NCBI GenBank assembly: GCA_025698865.1
Contig: JAILWQ010000001.1
Span: 186,001-250,000 of the forward strand
Direction: 5' to 3'
DNA length: 64,000 nucleotides
Origin: Erythrobacter sp.
GTDB lineage: Bacteria > Pseudomonadota > Alphaproteobacteria > Sphingomonadales > Sphingomonadaceae
The notes under the pieces are model-generated. The model made no database searches. It saw only the letters and a list, made by a program, of their open reading frames with translations, and was not told the origin of the DNA. Made by a program: the position numbers and the translations under genes. Numbering within the stretch: position 1 is the first letter of the stretch; each line of letters begins with the position of its first letter. This document shows positions 17,788 to 27,929 of the stretch, piece by piece.

Positions 17788-19548
17788 ATGGCCGGTGAAA
17801 TCGCTCCCTCCCCCATCCTTCAGGATGCACTCGTCATTCTCGGCGCGGCAGGGATCGTCATTCCGGTCTTCACCCGTTTCCGGATCACGCCGGTCATCGG
17901 CTTCATCCTGATCGGCATCGCGGTCGGTCCCTACGGGCTCGGCAGCCTGATCTTCGAGCAGCCCTGGCTCGAGTACATCACGATATCCGACCCCGAATCG
18001 CTCGAACCCTTCGCCGAGTTCGGGATCATCCTGCTGCTGTTCACGATCGGGCTGGAGCTGAGTTTCAACCGATTATGGCAGTTGCGGCGGCTCGTCTTCG
18101 GGCTCGGCGCGGCCGAAGTGCTCATCATCGGGTCCTCGCTCGCGATCGTCATGGCGATGATGGGTCAGTTCTGGACCGGCGCCATCGGACTGGGCTTCGC
18201 GCTCGCCTTCTCCTCGACTGCGATCGTGCTGCCGATTTCCGGCACCGCCTCCCCGGTCGGCCGGGCGGCGCTGTCGATGCTGCTGTTCGAGGACATCATG
18301 ATCGTGCCGATCATCTTCCTGCTCGGCGCGATGGCCCCCAACGCCGCCAGCAGCGGATGGGAAGGGCTGGCCGAAACGCTCGGCATAGGCGTCGCCGTGG
18401 TCGCGGTGATGATGGTCGGCGGGCGGTTCTTCCTCCCGCGCCTATTCGCCCAGGCCGCCCGGACCAAGAGCCCCGAACTGTTCCTCGCCGCATCGATGCT
18501 GGTTGTGATCGGCGCGAGCCTCGCCACCGCCGCCGCTGGCCTGTCGCCGATCGTCGGCGCGCTGGTCGCCGGCCTGCTGATCGCCGAGACCGAATATCAT
18601 GCCGAGGTCGAGGGCATCATAGAGCCGTTCAAGGGCCTTGCGCTGGGCGTGTTCCTCATCACCGTGGGCATGAGCGTGGACCTTGCGACCGTGTGGGAAA
18701 GCCTCGGCATGTTTGCCGCCGCGGTGGTGGGCGTGCTGGCGTTCAAGGCGGTGGTCACCGGCATTCTCCTGCGCATGATGGGCGCGGGGCGCGGGACATC
18801 GGTCGAAACCGGCATTCTCATGTCGAGCCCGTCGGAAACCACGCTGATCGTTCTCGCGGCCGCCACGTCCGCACTGCTGATCCAGCCCGGCACCGCTCAG
18901 TTCTGGCAGATCGTCACCGCGATCGGGCTTACCATCACACCGCTGCTCGCCAAGCTTGGCCGGATCGTCGCGCGGCGGATCGAGCCGGTCGCCGAACTTC
19001 CACCCGAGGAAAACGGCGAGCGACGCGTCGTCATCATCGGTGCCGGCCGTGTCGGGCGACTGGTGGCGCAGATGCTCGACGCGCATGGCAAGCCCTATAT
19101 CGCGGTCGATTCCGACGCCGACCTCGTCCAGCGGGCCAAGGCGCGCGGGATGCGGGCGGTGTTCGGCGACGCCTCGCGCGGGGCGTCGCTCGACCGGCTG
19201 GAGATGGGTGAGGCTCTCGCCGTCGTCCTGACCATGGACGAACCGATCCTTGCCCAGCGCCTCGTCTCCAAGCTGCGCGCCGAATATCCCGACCTGCTGA
19301 TCGTCGCACGCGCCCGCGACGCGAGCCACGCCGCGCAGCTCTACCGCGCCGGGGCCAGCCATGCCGTGCCGGAAACGCTGGAAAGCTCGCTTCAGCTCTC
19401 GGAAGCGGTGCTGGTCGATATCGGCGTCGCGATGGGGCCGGTGATTGCCTCGATTCACGAGAAGCGCGACGAATTCCGCGCCCGGATCGAACAGGAAGGC
19501 GCGCTCGACTATCGCCCCAAGCTCAGGACTTCGAACGTCGGCGAGTGA
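17788..19548 (+). CDS. Kef-type monovalent cation:proton antiporter (CPA2) with TrkA-N domain
   Basis: A 586-residue protein. The first about 390 residues contain some twelve hydrophobic segments of the Na+/H+ exchanger fold, including EFGIILLLFTIGLELSF and ALAFSSTAIVLPI. The C-terminal part is an RCK/TrkA-N nucleotide-binding domain with the Rossmann motif VVIIGAGRVGRLVA. Members export K+ (or other cations) in exchange for H+ from the inner membrane, gated by NAD(H) or glutathione adducts. No separate KefF/KefG ancillary gene is adjacent, although a GST gene lies about 3 kb away. The start at 17788 is the first Met before the membrane domain. Confidence 0.92.
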   Translation: MAGEIAPSPILQDALVILGAAGIVIPVFTRFRITPVIGFILIGIAVGPYGLGSLIFEQPWLEYITISDPESLEPFAEFGIILLLFTIGLELSFNRLWQLRRLVFGLGAAEVLIIGSSLAIVMAMMGQFWTGAIGLGFALAFSSTAIVLPISGTASPVGRAALSMLLFEDIMIVPIIFLLGAMAPNAASSGWEGLAETLGIGVAVVAVMMVGGRFFLPRLFAQAARTKSPELFLAASMLVVIGASLATAAAGLSPIVGALVAGLLIAETEYHAEVEGIIEPFKGLALGVFLITVGMSVDLATVWESLGMFAAAVVGVLAFKAVVTGILLRMMGAGRGTSVETGILMSSPSETTLIVLAAATSALLIQPGTAQFWQIVTAIGLTITPLLAKLGRIVARRIEPVAELPPEENGERRVVIIGAGRVGRLVAQMLDAHGKPYIAVDSDADLVQRAKARGMRAVFGDASRGASLDRLEMGEALAVVLTMDEPILAQRLVSKLRAEYPDLLIVARARDASHAAQLYRAGASHAVPETLESSLQLSEAVLVDIGVAMGPVIASIHEKRDEFRARIEQEGALDYRPKLRTSNVGE

Positions 19549-19601
19549 GAATTTCTGAACGCTTTCCCTCCTCGCGCATTGATGAGGAAAGGAGAAAGCA
19601 A

Positions 19602-19775
19602 ATGGCAGACCCGACCAAACCGATCCCGAACGACGAGAAGTTCAAGCCGCACAACGTCGCCGACGTTCAGAAGGACAGCGCGCCGACCGACAAGCGCGGC
19701 GCACCTGGCGATACGGAAGGTTACGACATAGAACGCGGCTCCAGCGGCGAGACCAAGTCCACGCCCGGCGCTTGA
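19602..19775 (+). CDS. small hydrophilic protein of unknown function
   Basis: A 57-residue polar protein rich in Pro, Lys, Asp, Gly and Thr, with no Cys, no Trp, and no hydrophobic segment; it is probably intrinsically disordered. AGGAAAGGAG 6-15 bases upstream is a strong ribosome-binding site and supports it as a real gene. It lies 53 bp after the antiporter gene and ends just before a bidirectional terminator shared with alaS. No family recognised. Confidence 0.65.
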   Translation: MADPTKPIPNDEKFKPHNVADVQKDSAPTDKRGAPGDTEGYDIERGSSGETKSTPGA

Positions 19776-19792
19776 TTTTTCGACAGAACGAA

Positions 19793-19825
19793 ACGCCTGA
19801 CGGGTTCGCGCCCGTCAGGCGTTTT
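19793..19825. terminator. bidirectional terminator between the small gene and alaS
   Basis: An 11-bp perfect stem (CGCCTGACGGG 19794-19804, CCCGTCAGGCG 19811-19821) is flanked by TTTT on the plus side and by AAA on the other, so it can work in both directions. The alaS stop codon (19815-19817) lies inside the right arm. Confidence 0.85.
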
Positions 19826-22481
19826 CGCGTGCAAGCGCCTCGCGCACGGCAGCAATCGCCTCGGAGGCCTTGTCCCCATCCGGCCCGCCGCCCTGCGCCA
19901 TGTCGGGCCGGCCGCCGCCGCCCTTTCCGCCCAGCGCCTCGACGCCGCTCTTCACCAGATCGACCGCGCTGAACCGCTCGGCGAGGTCGTCGGTAACCGC
20001 GACGGCGATCGCGCCCTTGCCTTCGTTGACCGCGCAGATGGTCGCAACCCCGGAACCGAGCCGCGTCTTCGCCTCGTCGAGCAGAGGCCGCAATTCGCGC
20101 GGGTTCAGGCCTTCAATAACCTGGCCGGAGAACTTGATGCCGCCGACATCCTCGTCTGCTGCACCGGTGTCGCCGCCCGCTCCGCCGCCGCCGAGGGCCA
20201 GAGTGCGCTTCGCTTCCGCCAGATCCTTTTCCAGCTTGCGCCGCTCCTCGATCAGCGCCGTCACGCGGGCAACCGCATCTTCGGGACCGGTGCGGAGCGC
20301 GCCGGCGATCGATTTCAGGGCCTCGTCGCGGCCCACCAGCCACTGGCGTGCGGCCTCCCCGGTCAGCGCCTCGATCCGGCGCACGCCCGAACTCACCGCG
20401 CTTTCCGACACGATGCGGAACAGGCCGATATCGCCGGTCGCCTCGACATGGACGCCGCCGCACAATTCCACAGAATAGTTGCGCCCACCCTCGCCCTTGC
20501 GGCCCATTGCGAGAACGCGCACCTCGTCGCCGTATTTCTCGCCGAACAGCGCCAGAGCGCCTGCGGCCACGGCATCGTCGGGCGTCATCAACCGGGTCGA
20601 GACCTGCTCGTTGGCGCGAATTTCGGCGTTCACTTCGGCCTCGATCGCGGAGATGTCCTCGTCGCTCAGCGGCTTGGGATGCGAGAAATCGAAGCGGAAC
20701 CGCTCATCGGTAACCAGCGAACCCTTCTGCGTGACATGCCCGCCGAGCCGGTTGCGCAACGCGGCGTGGACCAGGTGAGTCGCCGAATGGTTCGCGCGAA
20801 TCCGGTCTCGCCGTTCGGCGTCGATAACAAGGTGGACCGTATCGCCGCGCCGGACAGTCCCCGCCGCGACCGTGCCGACATGGGCGTGGAGCCGGCCGAG
20901 CGGCTTGTTGGTCGTCTCGACCGCGAATTCGAGGCCCGCCGGCGTCCAGATGCGCCCGGCGTCGCCGGTCTGGCCGCCGCTCTCGCCATAGAAGGGGGTC
21001 TGGTTGGTGAGGATGGTGACGCTGTCGCCCTCGGCCGCCGCTTCGACCTCGGCTCCGTCCCTGATGATAGCGACCACCGACGCTTCGCCCGTGGTCGAGG
21101 CGTAGCCGGTGAACTCGGTCGAACCTTCGCGGTCGACGATGTCGAACCACAGCTCGTCGCTCGCTGCCTCGCCCGAACCCTTCCACGCGGCGCGGGCTGC
21201 GGCCTTCTGCTGCGCCATGGCGGCATCGAAGCCGGCGCGGTCGACGGCCAGACCGCGGCCGCGCAAGGCGTCCTCGGTCAGGTCGTAAGGGAAACCATAG
21301 GTGTCGTAGAGCTTGAACGCGGTCTCGCCGTCGAGCGTGCCGCCCTCGGCCATGTCGCCAGTCGCATCGTCGAGCAGCCGCAGGCCCTTTTCGAGCGTGC
21401 GGCGGAACTGGGTTTCCTCGCGCTCGAGCACTTCTTCGATGAGGTCCTGCCCGCGCTGAAGCTCGGGATAGGCCTGTCCCATCTCGGTCACCAGCGCCGG
21501 GACGAGGCGGTGCATCAAGGGCTCGCTCGCGCCGAGCAGGTGCGCGTGGCGCATGGCGCGCCGCATGATCCGCCGCAGCACGTATCCGCGCCCTTCGTTG
21601 CTCGGCAGGACGCCGTCGGCGAGGAGGAAGCTAGTCGAGCGCAGATGGTCCGCGATCACCCGGTGGCTGGCCTGGTTGGCGCCCTCCGCCTTCACGCCCG
21701 TGAGGCTCTCCGAGGCCGCGATCAGCTCGCGGAAGGTGTCGGTATCGTAATTGTCATGGACGCCCTGCAGCACCGCGGCGACGCGTTCGAGACCCATTCC
21801 GGTGTCGATGCTGGGCCGCGGCAGTTCGCCGACGATCTCGTCCGCCTCCTGCTGGAACTGCATGAAGACGAGGTTCCAGATCTCGACGAAACGATCCCCG
21901 TCTTCCTCGGGCGATCCGGGAGGGCCGCCCCAGATGTGATCGCCGTGGTCGTAGAAGATTTCGGAGCAGGGCCCGCACGGACCGTCAGACCCCATGGCCC
22001 AGAAATTGTCCTTGGTCGGAATGCGGATGATCTTCTCGTCCGCGAAGCCGGTGCGCTTCTTCCACAGATCGAAGGCTTCGTCGTCGGTGTGATAGACGGT
22101 GACCAGCAGGCGCTCGGGATCGAGGCCCCATTCCTTTGTCAGCAGGGTCCAGGCGTTGTCGATCGCCTGTTCCTTGAAATAATCGCCGAAGCTGAAATTG
22201 CCGAGCATCTCGAAGAAGGTGTGATGGCGGGCGGTGTATCCCACATTGTCGAGATCGTTGTGCTTGCCCCCGGCACGCACGCATTTCTGCGCGCTGGTGG
22301 CGCGCGGCGCGGGCGGCGTCTCGAGGCCGGTGAAGGCGTTCTTGAACGGCACCATCCCGGCATTGACGAACATCAGCGTGGGATCGCTGTAGGGCACGAG
22401 CGGCGCGCTCGGCACCTCGGCGTGATCGGCCCGCGCGAAGAAATCGAGGAAGGCGCGGCGAATTTCGTTGGTCGACGTCAT
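19815..22481 (-). CDS. alaS: alanine--tRNA ligase
   Basis: An 888-residue AlaRS of normal length. The N-terminal class II catalytic domain starts with [15 protein letters not shown] and contains [19 protein letters not shown]. The editing domain has the zinc-binding HSATH (H565, H569) and CGGVH (C674, H678). The C-terminal part contains the coiled [19 protein letters not shown] and the Gly-rich DHHA1/C-Ala domain with [16 protein letters not shown]. It charges tRNA-Ala and clears Ser/Gly mischarging. It follows recA and GST on the same strand, in the recA-alaS neighbourhood common in proteobacteria. Confidence 0.97.
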   Translation of the reverse strand: MTSTNEIRRAFLDFFARADHAEVPSAPLVPYSDPTLMFVNAGMVPFKNAFTGLETPPAPRATSAQKCVRAGGKHNDLDNVGYTARHHTFFEMLGNFSFGDYFKEQAIDNAWTLLTKEWGLDPERLLVTVYHTDDEAFDLWKKRTGFADEKIIRIPTKDNFWAMGSDGPCGPCSEIFYDHGDHIWGGPPGSPEEDGDRFVEIWNLVFMQFQQEADEIVGELPRPSIDTGMGLERVAAVLQGVHDNYDTDTFRELIAASESLTGVKAEGANQASHRVIADHLRSTSFLLADGVLPSNEGRGYVLRRIMRRAMRHAHLLGASEPLMHRLVPALVTEMGQAYPELQRGQDLIEEVLEREETQFRRTLEKGLRLLDDATGDMAEGGTLDGETAFKLYDTYGFPYDLTEDALRGRGLAVDRAGFDAAMAQQKAAARAAWKGSGEAASDELWFDIVDREGSTEFTGYASTTGEASVVAIIRDGAEVEAAAEGDSVTILTNQTPFYGESGGQTGDAGRIWTPAGLEFAVETTNKPLGRLHAHVGTVAAGTVRRGDTVHLVIDAERRDRIRANHSATHLVHAALRNRLGGHVTQKGSLVTDERFRFDFSHPKPLSDEDISAIEAEVNAEIRANEQVSTRLMTPDDAVAAGALALFGEKYGDEVRVLAMGRKGEGGRNYSVELCGGVHVEATGDIGLFRIVSESAVSSGVRRIEALTGEAARQWLVGRDEALKSIAGALRTGPEDAVARVTALIEERRKLEKDLAEAKRTLALGGGGAGGDTGAADEDVGGIKFSGQVIEGLNPRELRPLLDEAKTRLGSGVATICAVNEGKGAIAVAVTDDLAERFSAVDLVKSGVEALGGKGGGGRPDMAQGGGPDGDKASEAIAAVREALARENA

Positions 22482-22557
22482 GGCTCAGCAGTTAGGCAAA
22501 GCCATGCCGGGCGACAAGCTTGGAAAGCGTGCTAGCGAGGACGGAGGTTTGGTGACG

Positions 22558-22598
22558 CACTCCGTGTCGAGCCGCGAAACAGATATCGGCTCGGAGTG
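22558..22598. repeat. imperfect hairpin between GST and alaS
   Basis: CACTCC-type outer arms and CGAGCCG/CGGCTCG inner arms pair across 22558-22598 with a small bulge. It lies 8 bp past the GST stop but has no T-run on the minus strand, so its function as a terminator is doubtful. Confidence 0.35.
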
Positions 22599-22606
22599 AC
22601 GGAAGG

Positions 22607-23233
22607 CTACCAGCCAAAATAGGGACCGCTTTTCTCGCGGGCGCGCTGCCAGGCATCGCGGGCGTGGATTTTCTCCACGAAGGCGGCAAGCTTGGGCGCG
22701 CGGTCGCCATAGCCCTGCATGATCGCGATCTCGGCCGGGAAGCTCATCATCACGTCCACCGCCGACCAGTTGTCGCCGAGGAAATGAAGGTTTTCGCCGA
22801 TATTCTCCTCGACATAGGCGATATGGGCGGCGAGCTGTTCCTCAATCCGGGGAAGGAGCGGCGCCGCCGCCTCGCCCAGCCGACCGGCATAGATCTTGAG
22901 CATGACGGGCACGAAAAAGCTGCTCTCGGCGAACTGCATCCATTCGGCGTGCGTGACCCAGTCGTCGGAGCCGTAGCGCGGCACCCAGTGCTCGTTGCCG
23001 TAGCGAACGCAGAGATACTCGATGATCGCTCCGCTTTCGGAAATGGTGCGGCCCTCGTCCTCGATCACCGGCGACTTGCCGAGCGGATGGGCCTGCTTGA
23101 GCTCGGGCGGCGCAAGATTGGTCTGGGCATCGCGCTGATAGGCCACGATGTCGTAGTCCGCCCCAAGTTCCTCGAGTAGCCACAGGACGCGTTGCGAGCG
23201 GCTGTTGTTCAGATGGTGAACGGTGACGGTCAT
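22607..23233 (-). CDS. glutathione S-transferase family protein
   Basis: A 208-residue protein with an N-terminal thioredoxin-like GST domain (MTVTVHHLNNSRSQRVLWLL, then HPLGKSPVIEDEG and ISESGAIIEYL, which form the glutathione-binding site) and a C-terminal helical domain with a DNWSAVDVMMSFP motif, the usual N-capping position. GSTs conjugate glutathione to electrophiles or act as disulphide reductases in the cytoplasm. The start at 23233 is the Met directly before the first beta strand; a 10-residue extension to 23263 is possible. It lies between recA and alaS. Confidence 0.88.
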   Translation of the reverse strand: MTVTVHHLNNSRSQRVLWLLEELGADYDIVAYQRDAQTNLAPPELKQAHPLGKSPVIEDEGRTISESGAIIEYLCVRYGNEHWVPRYGSDDWVTHAEWMQFAESSFFVPVMLKIYAGRLGEAAAPLLPRIEEQLAAHIAYVEENIGENLHFLGDNWSAVDVMMSFPAEIAIMQGYGDRAPKLAAFVEKIHARDAWQRAREKSGPYFGW

Positions 23234-23375
23234 GTGCGGGCTCTCCGGATTGATGATTCGCAACGGAGGCTAGGCGAACGACAGTCTTCGATCCAGCGGA
23301 GCGACATGGTAGAAGGCTGGGCCGGAGGATCGGAACGAAACCGTGCAGGTCGTGACCGATCGACTACGCACACAG

Positions 23376-23435
23376 AAAAGCCGGAGCTGCCGGGGGCACT
23401 GTTTGGGACAGCCCCGGCGCGCACCGGCTTTCCTT
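23376..23435 (-). terminator. candidate recA terminator
   Basis: Outer arms AAAGCCGG (23377-23384) and CCGGCTTT (23424-23431) enclose an inner GC-rich stem. On the minus strand the structure ends in GGCTTTTCTG. It is about 100 bp past the recA stop. The remaining sequence of 23234-23529 shows nothing recognisable. Confidence 0.55.
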
Positions 23436-23529
23436 GCGTCCGGGAGAGGCAGCCTCGGTGGGGACAGGGGCTGCCGGGGCCGACCGGCGGGGAAGATGCC
23501 GGCCAGCGCTCCCGCTTGAGAAGATCCGA

Positions 23530-24588
23530 TCAGTCGTCCGCGTCCGGACCGGTCATCATCTCCTCGGCGACCTCGTCGGTCCGACCGCGAATGGCGGCTT
23601 CCAACCGGTCGCAAACTTCGGGGTTTTCCTTGAGGAAGGTCTTGGCGTTCTCCCGGCCCTGCCCGATGCGGATGCTGTCGTAGCTGAACCACGAGCCCGA
23701 CTTCTCGACCACACCCGCCTTCACGCCGAGATCGAGGATCTCGCCGATCTTGGAGATGCCCTCGCCATACATGATGTCGAACTCGACCTGCTTGAACGGC
23801 GGGGCGACCTTGTTCTTGACCACTTTCACGCGTGTCGCGTTGCCGATCACCTCGTCGCGGTCCTTGATCTGGCCGGTACGACGGATGTCGAGGCGGACAG
23901 AGGCATAGAACTTGAGCGCGTTGCCACCGGTCGTTGTCTCGGGATTGCCGTACATCACGCCGATCTTCATGCGCAGCTGGTTGATGAAGATCACCATGCA
24001 TTTCGACCGGTTGATCGATCCGGTGAGCTTGCGCAGCGACTGGCTCATCAGGCGAGCCTGAAGGCCGACATGGCTGTCGCCCATCTCGCCCTCGATCTCC
24101 GCCCGGGGAACCAGAGCAGCGACCGAGTCGACCACGAGCACGTCGATCGCGTTGGAGCGCACCAGCGTGTCGGTGATCTCGAGCGCCTGTTCGCCGGTGT
24201 CGGGCTGCGAAACGATCAGTTCGTCGATATCGACGCCCAGCTTCCTGGCGTAGACCGGATCGAGCGCATGTTCCGCATCGACGAAGGCCGCGGTGCCGCC
24301 CGCCTTCTGCGCTTCGGCGATGACATGCAGCGCGAGCGTGGTCTTGCCCGAGCTTTCCGGTCCGTAGACCTCGATCACGCGGCCCTTGGGCAGGCCGCCA
24401 ATGCCGAGCGCGATGTCGAGGCCGAGCGATCCGGTCGAGATCGATTCGACATTCATCGCTTCCTTCTGGCCAAGCTTCATAGCCGACCCCTTGCCGAAGG
24501 CGCGGTCTATCTGGGCGAGCGCTGCATCGAGTGCCTTCTGACGGTCCACGTCGTTTTCCTTGTCCACGAGCTTGAGATTGGCCGCCAT
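23530..24588 (-). CDS. recA: recombinase RecA
   Basis: A 352-residue RecA of standard length. The Walker A motif GPESSGKT is at residues 76-83, followed by [56 protein letters not shown] and the L2-region [17 protein letters not shown]. It forms filaments on single-stranded DNA, catalyses strand exchange and triggers LexA self-cleavage. A LexA-type SOS box overlaps the likely -35 element 80 bp upstream. The C-terminus is acidic as usual. cckA lies upstream on the same strand. Confidence 0.98.
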   Translation of the reverse strand: MAANLKLVDKENDVDRQKALDAALAQIDRAFGKGSAMKLGQKEAMNVESISTGSLGLDIALGIGGLPKGRVIEVYGPESSGKTTLALHVIAEAQKAGGTAAFVDAEHALDPVYARKLGVDIDELIVSQPDTGEQALEITDTLVRSNAIDVLVVDSVAALVPRAEIEGEMGDSHVGLQARLMSQSLRKLTGSINRSKCMVIFINQLRMKIGVMYGNPETTTGGNALKFYASVRLDIRRTGQIKDRDEVIGNATRVKVVKNKVAPPFKQVEFDIMYGEGISKIGEILDLGVKAGVVEKSGSWFSYDSIRIGQGRENAKTFLKENPEVCDRLEAAIRGRTDEVAEEMMTGPDADD

Positions 24589-24644
24589 TGCATGCTCCTC
24601 TACCGAATGACCAGAGCCGGGCTCGACTCTTCAACGATAGGAAC

Positions 24645-24673
24645 CATGTACTGCCTTTGTTCCATGAGAACAA
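24645..24673 (-). promoter_or_regulatory. candidate recA promoter
   Basis: On the minus strand TTGTTC (24673-24668), 17 bp, TACATG (24650-24645). The -35 coincides with one half of the SOS box, the arrangement expected for LexA repression. Confidence 0.45.
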
Positions 24674-24682
24674 GAGCGGAAC
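24668..24682 (-). promoter_or_regulatory. LexA-type SOS box upstream of recA
   Basis: On the minus strand GTTCCGCTCTTGTTC, an exact GTTC-N7-GTTC alphaproteobacterial LexA operator, ending 79 bp before the recA ATG. Confidence 0.85.
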
Positions 24683-24723
24683 AGAAATTTTTTTGGAACC
24701 CGTTTGGGAGGGGGTCCGTCAGC

Positions 24724-27219
24724 TTATTTCGCGCGAACCTGTTCGCTCAGCACCTCGGCGACCTTCGCATTGATCTGCTGGACGCTGAAGGGCTTGGGGA
24801 TGAAGTGCATGTTCTCGATGTCGATCTCGCTGCGCAGGTGCTCCTCGGCATAGCCGGACATGAACAGGATCGGCAGGTCCGGCTTCACCCTGCGGATGTC
24901 GCGCGCCATCGCCGGGCCATCCTTGACCGGCATGACCACGTCGCTGACCACGAGGTCGAACTCGCCCTTGCCGTTGGCGATCAGCGCAAGGCCTTCCTCG
25001 CCATCGCTCGCAGTCGTGACCGAATAGCCCGCGCGGGTCAGCGCGCGCTGGGCGACGGCGCGGACCATGTCCTCGTCCTCGACCAGCAACAGGCTTGCGC
25101 CGCCAGTCCATTCGCTGGCCTTCTGCTCATCGCTCTCGCCGGGCTGCACCGCGATGGGCACCGCGCCCTTGTAAACCGGCAGATAGACCGTGAAGCGCGC
25201 TCCTGAAGGCAGGCCCTCGGGTCCGGCAACATTGTCGGCGAAGATGAACCCGTTCGACTGTTTCACGATGCCATAGACCGTGGACAGGCCGAGCCCCGTG
25301 CCCTTCCCCTGCTCCTTGGTGGTGAAGAAGGGTTCGAAGATCTTGTTGATCACCTGGTCCGGAATGCCGCCGCCAGTGTCTTGCACGATCAGCACGGTGT
25401 AGTCGTCCGCCGGCATGATATCGACGCCGAGCTTGCGCACGTCGCGCGCCGACACGCGGCGGGTCGCCAGTGTCAGCCGGCCCTTCCATTCGCCGCCCGT
25501 CCGGGTCCCGTGCGCCTGCATGGCATCGCGCGCGTTCACCGCGAGATTGATGATGACCTGCTCCAGCTGTTGGGGATCGGCCCGGACCGGCCCAAGCTCG
25601 CGATCGTGCCGGATCGAGAACTCCACCTTGTCGCCCATCAGCCGCTTGAGCAGCTGGCTGACCTCGCTGACCACGTCGGGCAATTGCAGCACCACCGGGC
25701 GCAGCGTCTGCTGACGGCTGAACGCCAGCAATTGTCGTGTCAGCGAGGCCGCACGGTTCGAATTCGCCCTGATCTGCTGGATATCGTCGTAGTCGCTGTC
25801 GCCCGGAGTGTGGCGCAGCAACATCAGATCGCAATAGCCGATGATCGCTGTCAGCACGTTGTTGAAATCATGCGCGACGCCGCCGGCAAGCTGGCCGACC
25901 GCCTGCATCTTGGTCGCCTGCGCGACCTGACGCCGCAAGCGTTTCTCCTCGGTCGAATCCGAGAGCGAAAGCAGCACCGCCGCATCGCCCAGCCCGCGCA
26001 CACCGGCGAGACCGATGGAAACCGGCTCCTCGCGATCATTGGCGAGGCGAACGGCAATATCGCCGCTCGCAGTGGCTCCGCGCGCGAAACGGCGCACCGT
26101 GTCGGCGAACGGCCCCTTGTCCTCGCGAACCACGAGGTCGGACGGGTATTGCGGCAATCCGCCCTGATCCCGCTCCACCGCGCGCAGGAAAGCCTTGTTC
26201 GCGAAGAGGAACCGGCCATCGCGATCGGTCAGTGCGAGTCCAAGCGGCAAGGCGGACAGCAGCGCCTCGAGCTGCGGGACGGCGGTCTTCCCGCTCGATT
26301 CCCAGCCACCGCCGAGGCCCACCGCACTGTCGATCAGGAACATGATCGAGGGGGTCTGATCGGGCTCGGAAAGCGGGGTGGCGCCCGGCTCCTCGAGCGG
26401 AACGTGAACGAGCGTCTGCGGCGTGCCCTGCTGGCCTTCACGGGCAAAGAAGATCCGCTCGCGATCGTCGGTTCTCAGCAGGCGGACGAACTCCTTGCCC
26501 GCCAACGAGATGTCGGCACGCCCTTCCGATCGCTCCGCCAGACCGGGAGAATGGGCGAGCACGATGCCGTCGGGCGCGACCAGAGCGAGTTCGACCCCGG
26601 CGCGCGACATGACCGCGCCGAGCGGTCCGGAGATACGCCCGGCAAGACCGTCGAAACTGTGCTCGACGACGATTTCAGATATGCGCCAGACGAGATAGTC
26701 TTCGCCCCTGCCCGCACGCAGGACCTTGACGCGGAACCTGCGCTCCCTGTCCCCCTCGTTCCAGATCAGTTCCTCGATCCCGCCGCGCCCGTCGCGCCAC
26801 GCGGCCTTGGCGGCCTGGGCGATGGCGGATCGGCCCCGGTCCGGGAAAGCCAGGTCGGCGGGCGGTTCCGGCTGGCCGAACCAATCGCCATATGTGTCGT
26901 TGGCACAGGTCAGGCGGTTGGCCCGGTCCGTGATCGCGATCGCCAGGCGGCGATTGCCGATGGCCGCAGCCGTTACCGTCCAGTCGGGCTGAGCGAGGGA
27001 CTCGCCCGGTACAGCGCCGTGCATCCGGGCCATTGCCAGCGCCCCGATCGCAAGCGCGACGAGCCCGCCGGCATAGACCGTGGCGACAATCCCGTTGCCG
27101 CCGATCAGCCAGACCGTGAATATCGATACCACGACCGCCGCCACCAGACCGACCAACAGCGGTACGGGCGGCAGGGATACGGCGCGCGGGTCGTCGCTTC
27201 CGACCTCGGACAGTCTCAT
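24724..27219 (-). CDS. cckA: cell-cycle hybrid sensor histidine kinase CckA
   Basis: An 831-residue hybrid kinase. Two hydrophobic segments (about residues 19-66) anchor it in the inner membrane, and PAS-like sensor regions span about 100-430. The phosphorylated His is H450 in GGVAHDFNNVL, and the HATPase domain contains NLAVNARDAM, a DTGGGIPDQVINKIFEPFFTT region and GTGLGLSTVYGIV. The C-terminal receiver domain carries D760 in VVSDVVMPVKDGP. This architecture and the HDFNN box are those of CckA, which through ChpT controls CtrA and CpdR. The start at 27219 overlaps the DUF2062 stop by ATGA, so translation is coupled. A longer reading frame to 27309 is rejected for that reason. Confidence 0.93.
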   Translation of the reverse strand: MRLSEVGSDDPRAVSLPPVPLLVGLVAAVVVSIFTVWLIGGNGIVATVYAGGLVALAIGALAMARMHGAVPGESLAQPDWTVTAAAIGNRRLAIAITDRANRLTCANDTYGDWFGQPEPPADLAFPDRGRSAIAQAAKAAWRDGRGGIEELIWNEGDRERRFRVKVLRAGRGEDYLVWRISEIVVEHSFDGLAGRISGPLGAVMSRAGVELALVAPDGIVLAHSPGLAERSEGRADISLAGKEFVRLLRTDDRERIFFAREGQQGTPQTLVHVPLEEPGATPLSEPDQTPSIMFLIDSAVGLGGGWESSGKTAVPQLEALLSALPLGLALTDRDGRFLFANKAFLRAVERDQGGLPQYPSDLVVREDKGPFADTVRRFARGATASGDIAVRLANDREEPVSIGLAGVRGLGDAAVLLSLSDSTEEKRLRRQVAQATKMQAVGQLAGGVAHDFNNVLTAIIGYCDLMLLRHTPGDSDYDDIQQIRANSNRAASLTRQLLAFSRQQTLRPVVLQLPDVVSEVSQLLKRLMGDKVEFSIRHDRELGPVRADPQQLEQVIINLAVNARDAMQAHGTRTGGEWKGRLTLATRRVSARDVRKLGVDIMPADDYTVLIVQDTGGGIPDQVINKIFEPFFTTKEQGKGTGLGLSTVYGIVKQSNGFIFADNVAGPEGLPSGARFTVYLPVYKGAVPIAVQPGESDEQKASEWTGGASLLLVEDEDMVRAVAQRALTRAGYSVTTASDGEEGLALIANGKGEFDLVVSDVVMPVKDGPAMARDIRRVKPDLPILFMSGYAEEHLRSEIDIENMHFIPKPFSVQQINAKVAEVLSEQVRAK

Positions 27220-27797
27220 GCGGCGCCCTCGCCCGCGTGCATTTCCTCGCGCTTGCGCTTCATTGCCTGCAACCGTCGGCTGCGCCGGCGCGCAACGAGG
27301 AACCGCCACACCCAGCTCGAGACGACCCGCCCCAGAAGCGCGGAGACCAGCGCGAGAACGACGAAGCCGAGCGCCGTGACGCCCGCTGTCTCGAACAGTC
27401 GGGCAATCAGCCCCTGGTCGGACGGCAGGTCGCCCGCGCTCACCGCCGCATCGACATTGAGAACGAACCGTCCGACCTTGTTCGCGACCACCGCCCAGAA
27501 GGGGAAGGTGAAGGGATTGGTCACGAAGGTGACCAGTGCGGCGATCGGCACATTCGCTCTCAGCGGCAGGGCGAGGAACGCGGCAAGAAAGATTTGTCCC
27601 AGCGGAACGATGAACGCCGCGAACAGGCCAAGGCCCACGCCGCGCGGTACGGATGTCCGGGTGAATCGCCAGAGTTCCGGGCTGAGAAACCGGTGCGCGA
27701 TCGGCTTGAGATACTTGTTGCGCGCCATTTCCTCGCGCTCGGGCATGCGCACGCGCATCCGGCTCTTGAGGCGCGCAAAGAAACGGGGCTCACTCAT
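27216..27797 (-). CDS. DUF2062 domain membrane protein
   Basis: A 193-residue inner-membrane protein. SVPRGVGLGLFAAFIVPLGQIF and VTFVTNPFTFPFWAVVANKVG are typical of DUF2062, and a further hydrophobic segment occurs near ALGFVVLALVSALLG. The C-terminus is strongly basic. Function of the family is unknown. It lies between smpB and cckA on the same strand and overlaps cckA by 4 bp. The start is uncertain: ATG at 27797 has GGAG immediately adjacent, which is too close, while an in-frame GTG at 27824 would add nine residues. Confidence 0.82.
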   Translation of the reverse strand: MSEPRFFARLKSRMRVRMPEREEMARNKYLKPIAHRFLSPELWRFTRTSVPRGVGLGLFAAFIVPLGQIFLAAFLALPLRANVPIAALVTFVTNPFTFPFWAVVANKVGRFVLNVDAAVSAGDLPSDQGLIARLFETAGVTALGFVVLALVSALLGRVVSSWVWRFLVARRRSRRLQAMKRKREEMHAGEGAA

Positions 27798-27929
27798 CTC
27801 CACCGACCGGCAATGCGCGCGCACCGCGCCAAGCGCAAGTGCGGCAATGGAGGGAAAGCGGGGTCGGCATCGCAGGCCATATGGTGCGCGCCGGAGCGCT
27901 TGCCACCCCGCATATTCTCATGCGGCTTC

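Noticed and set aside
20448..22535. 695-codon open frame antisense to alaS
   Set aside because: alaS on the minus strand has complete class II and editing motifs; the antisense product lacks any domain.
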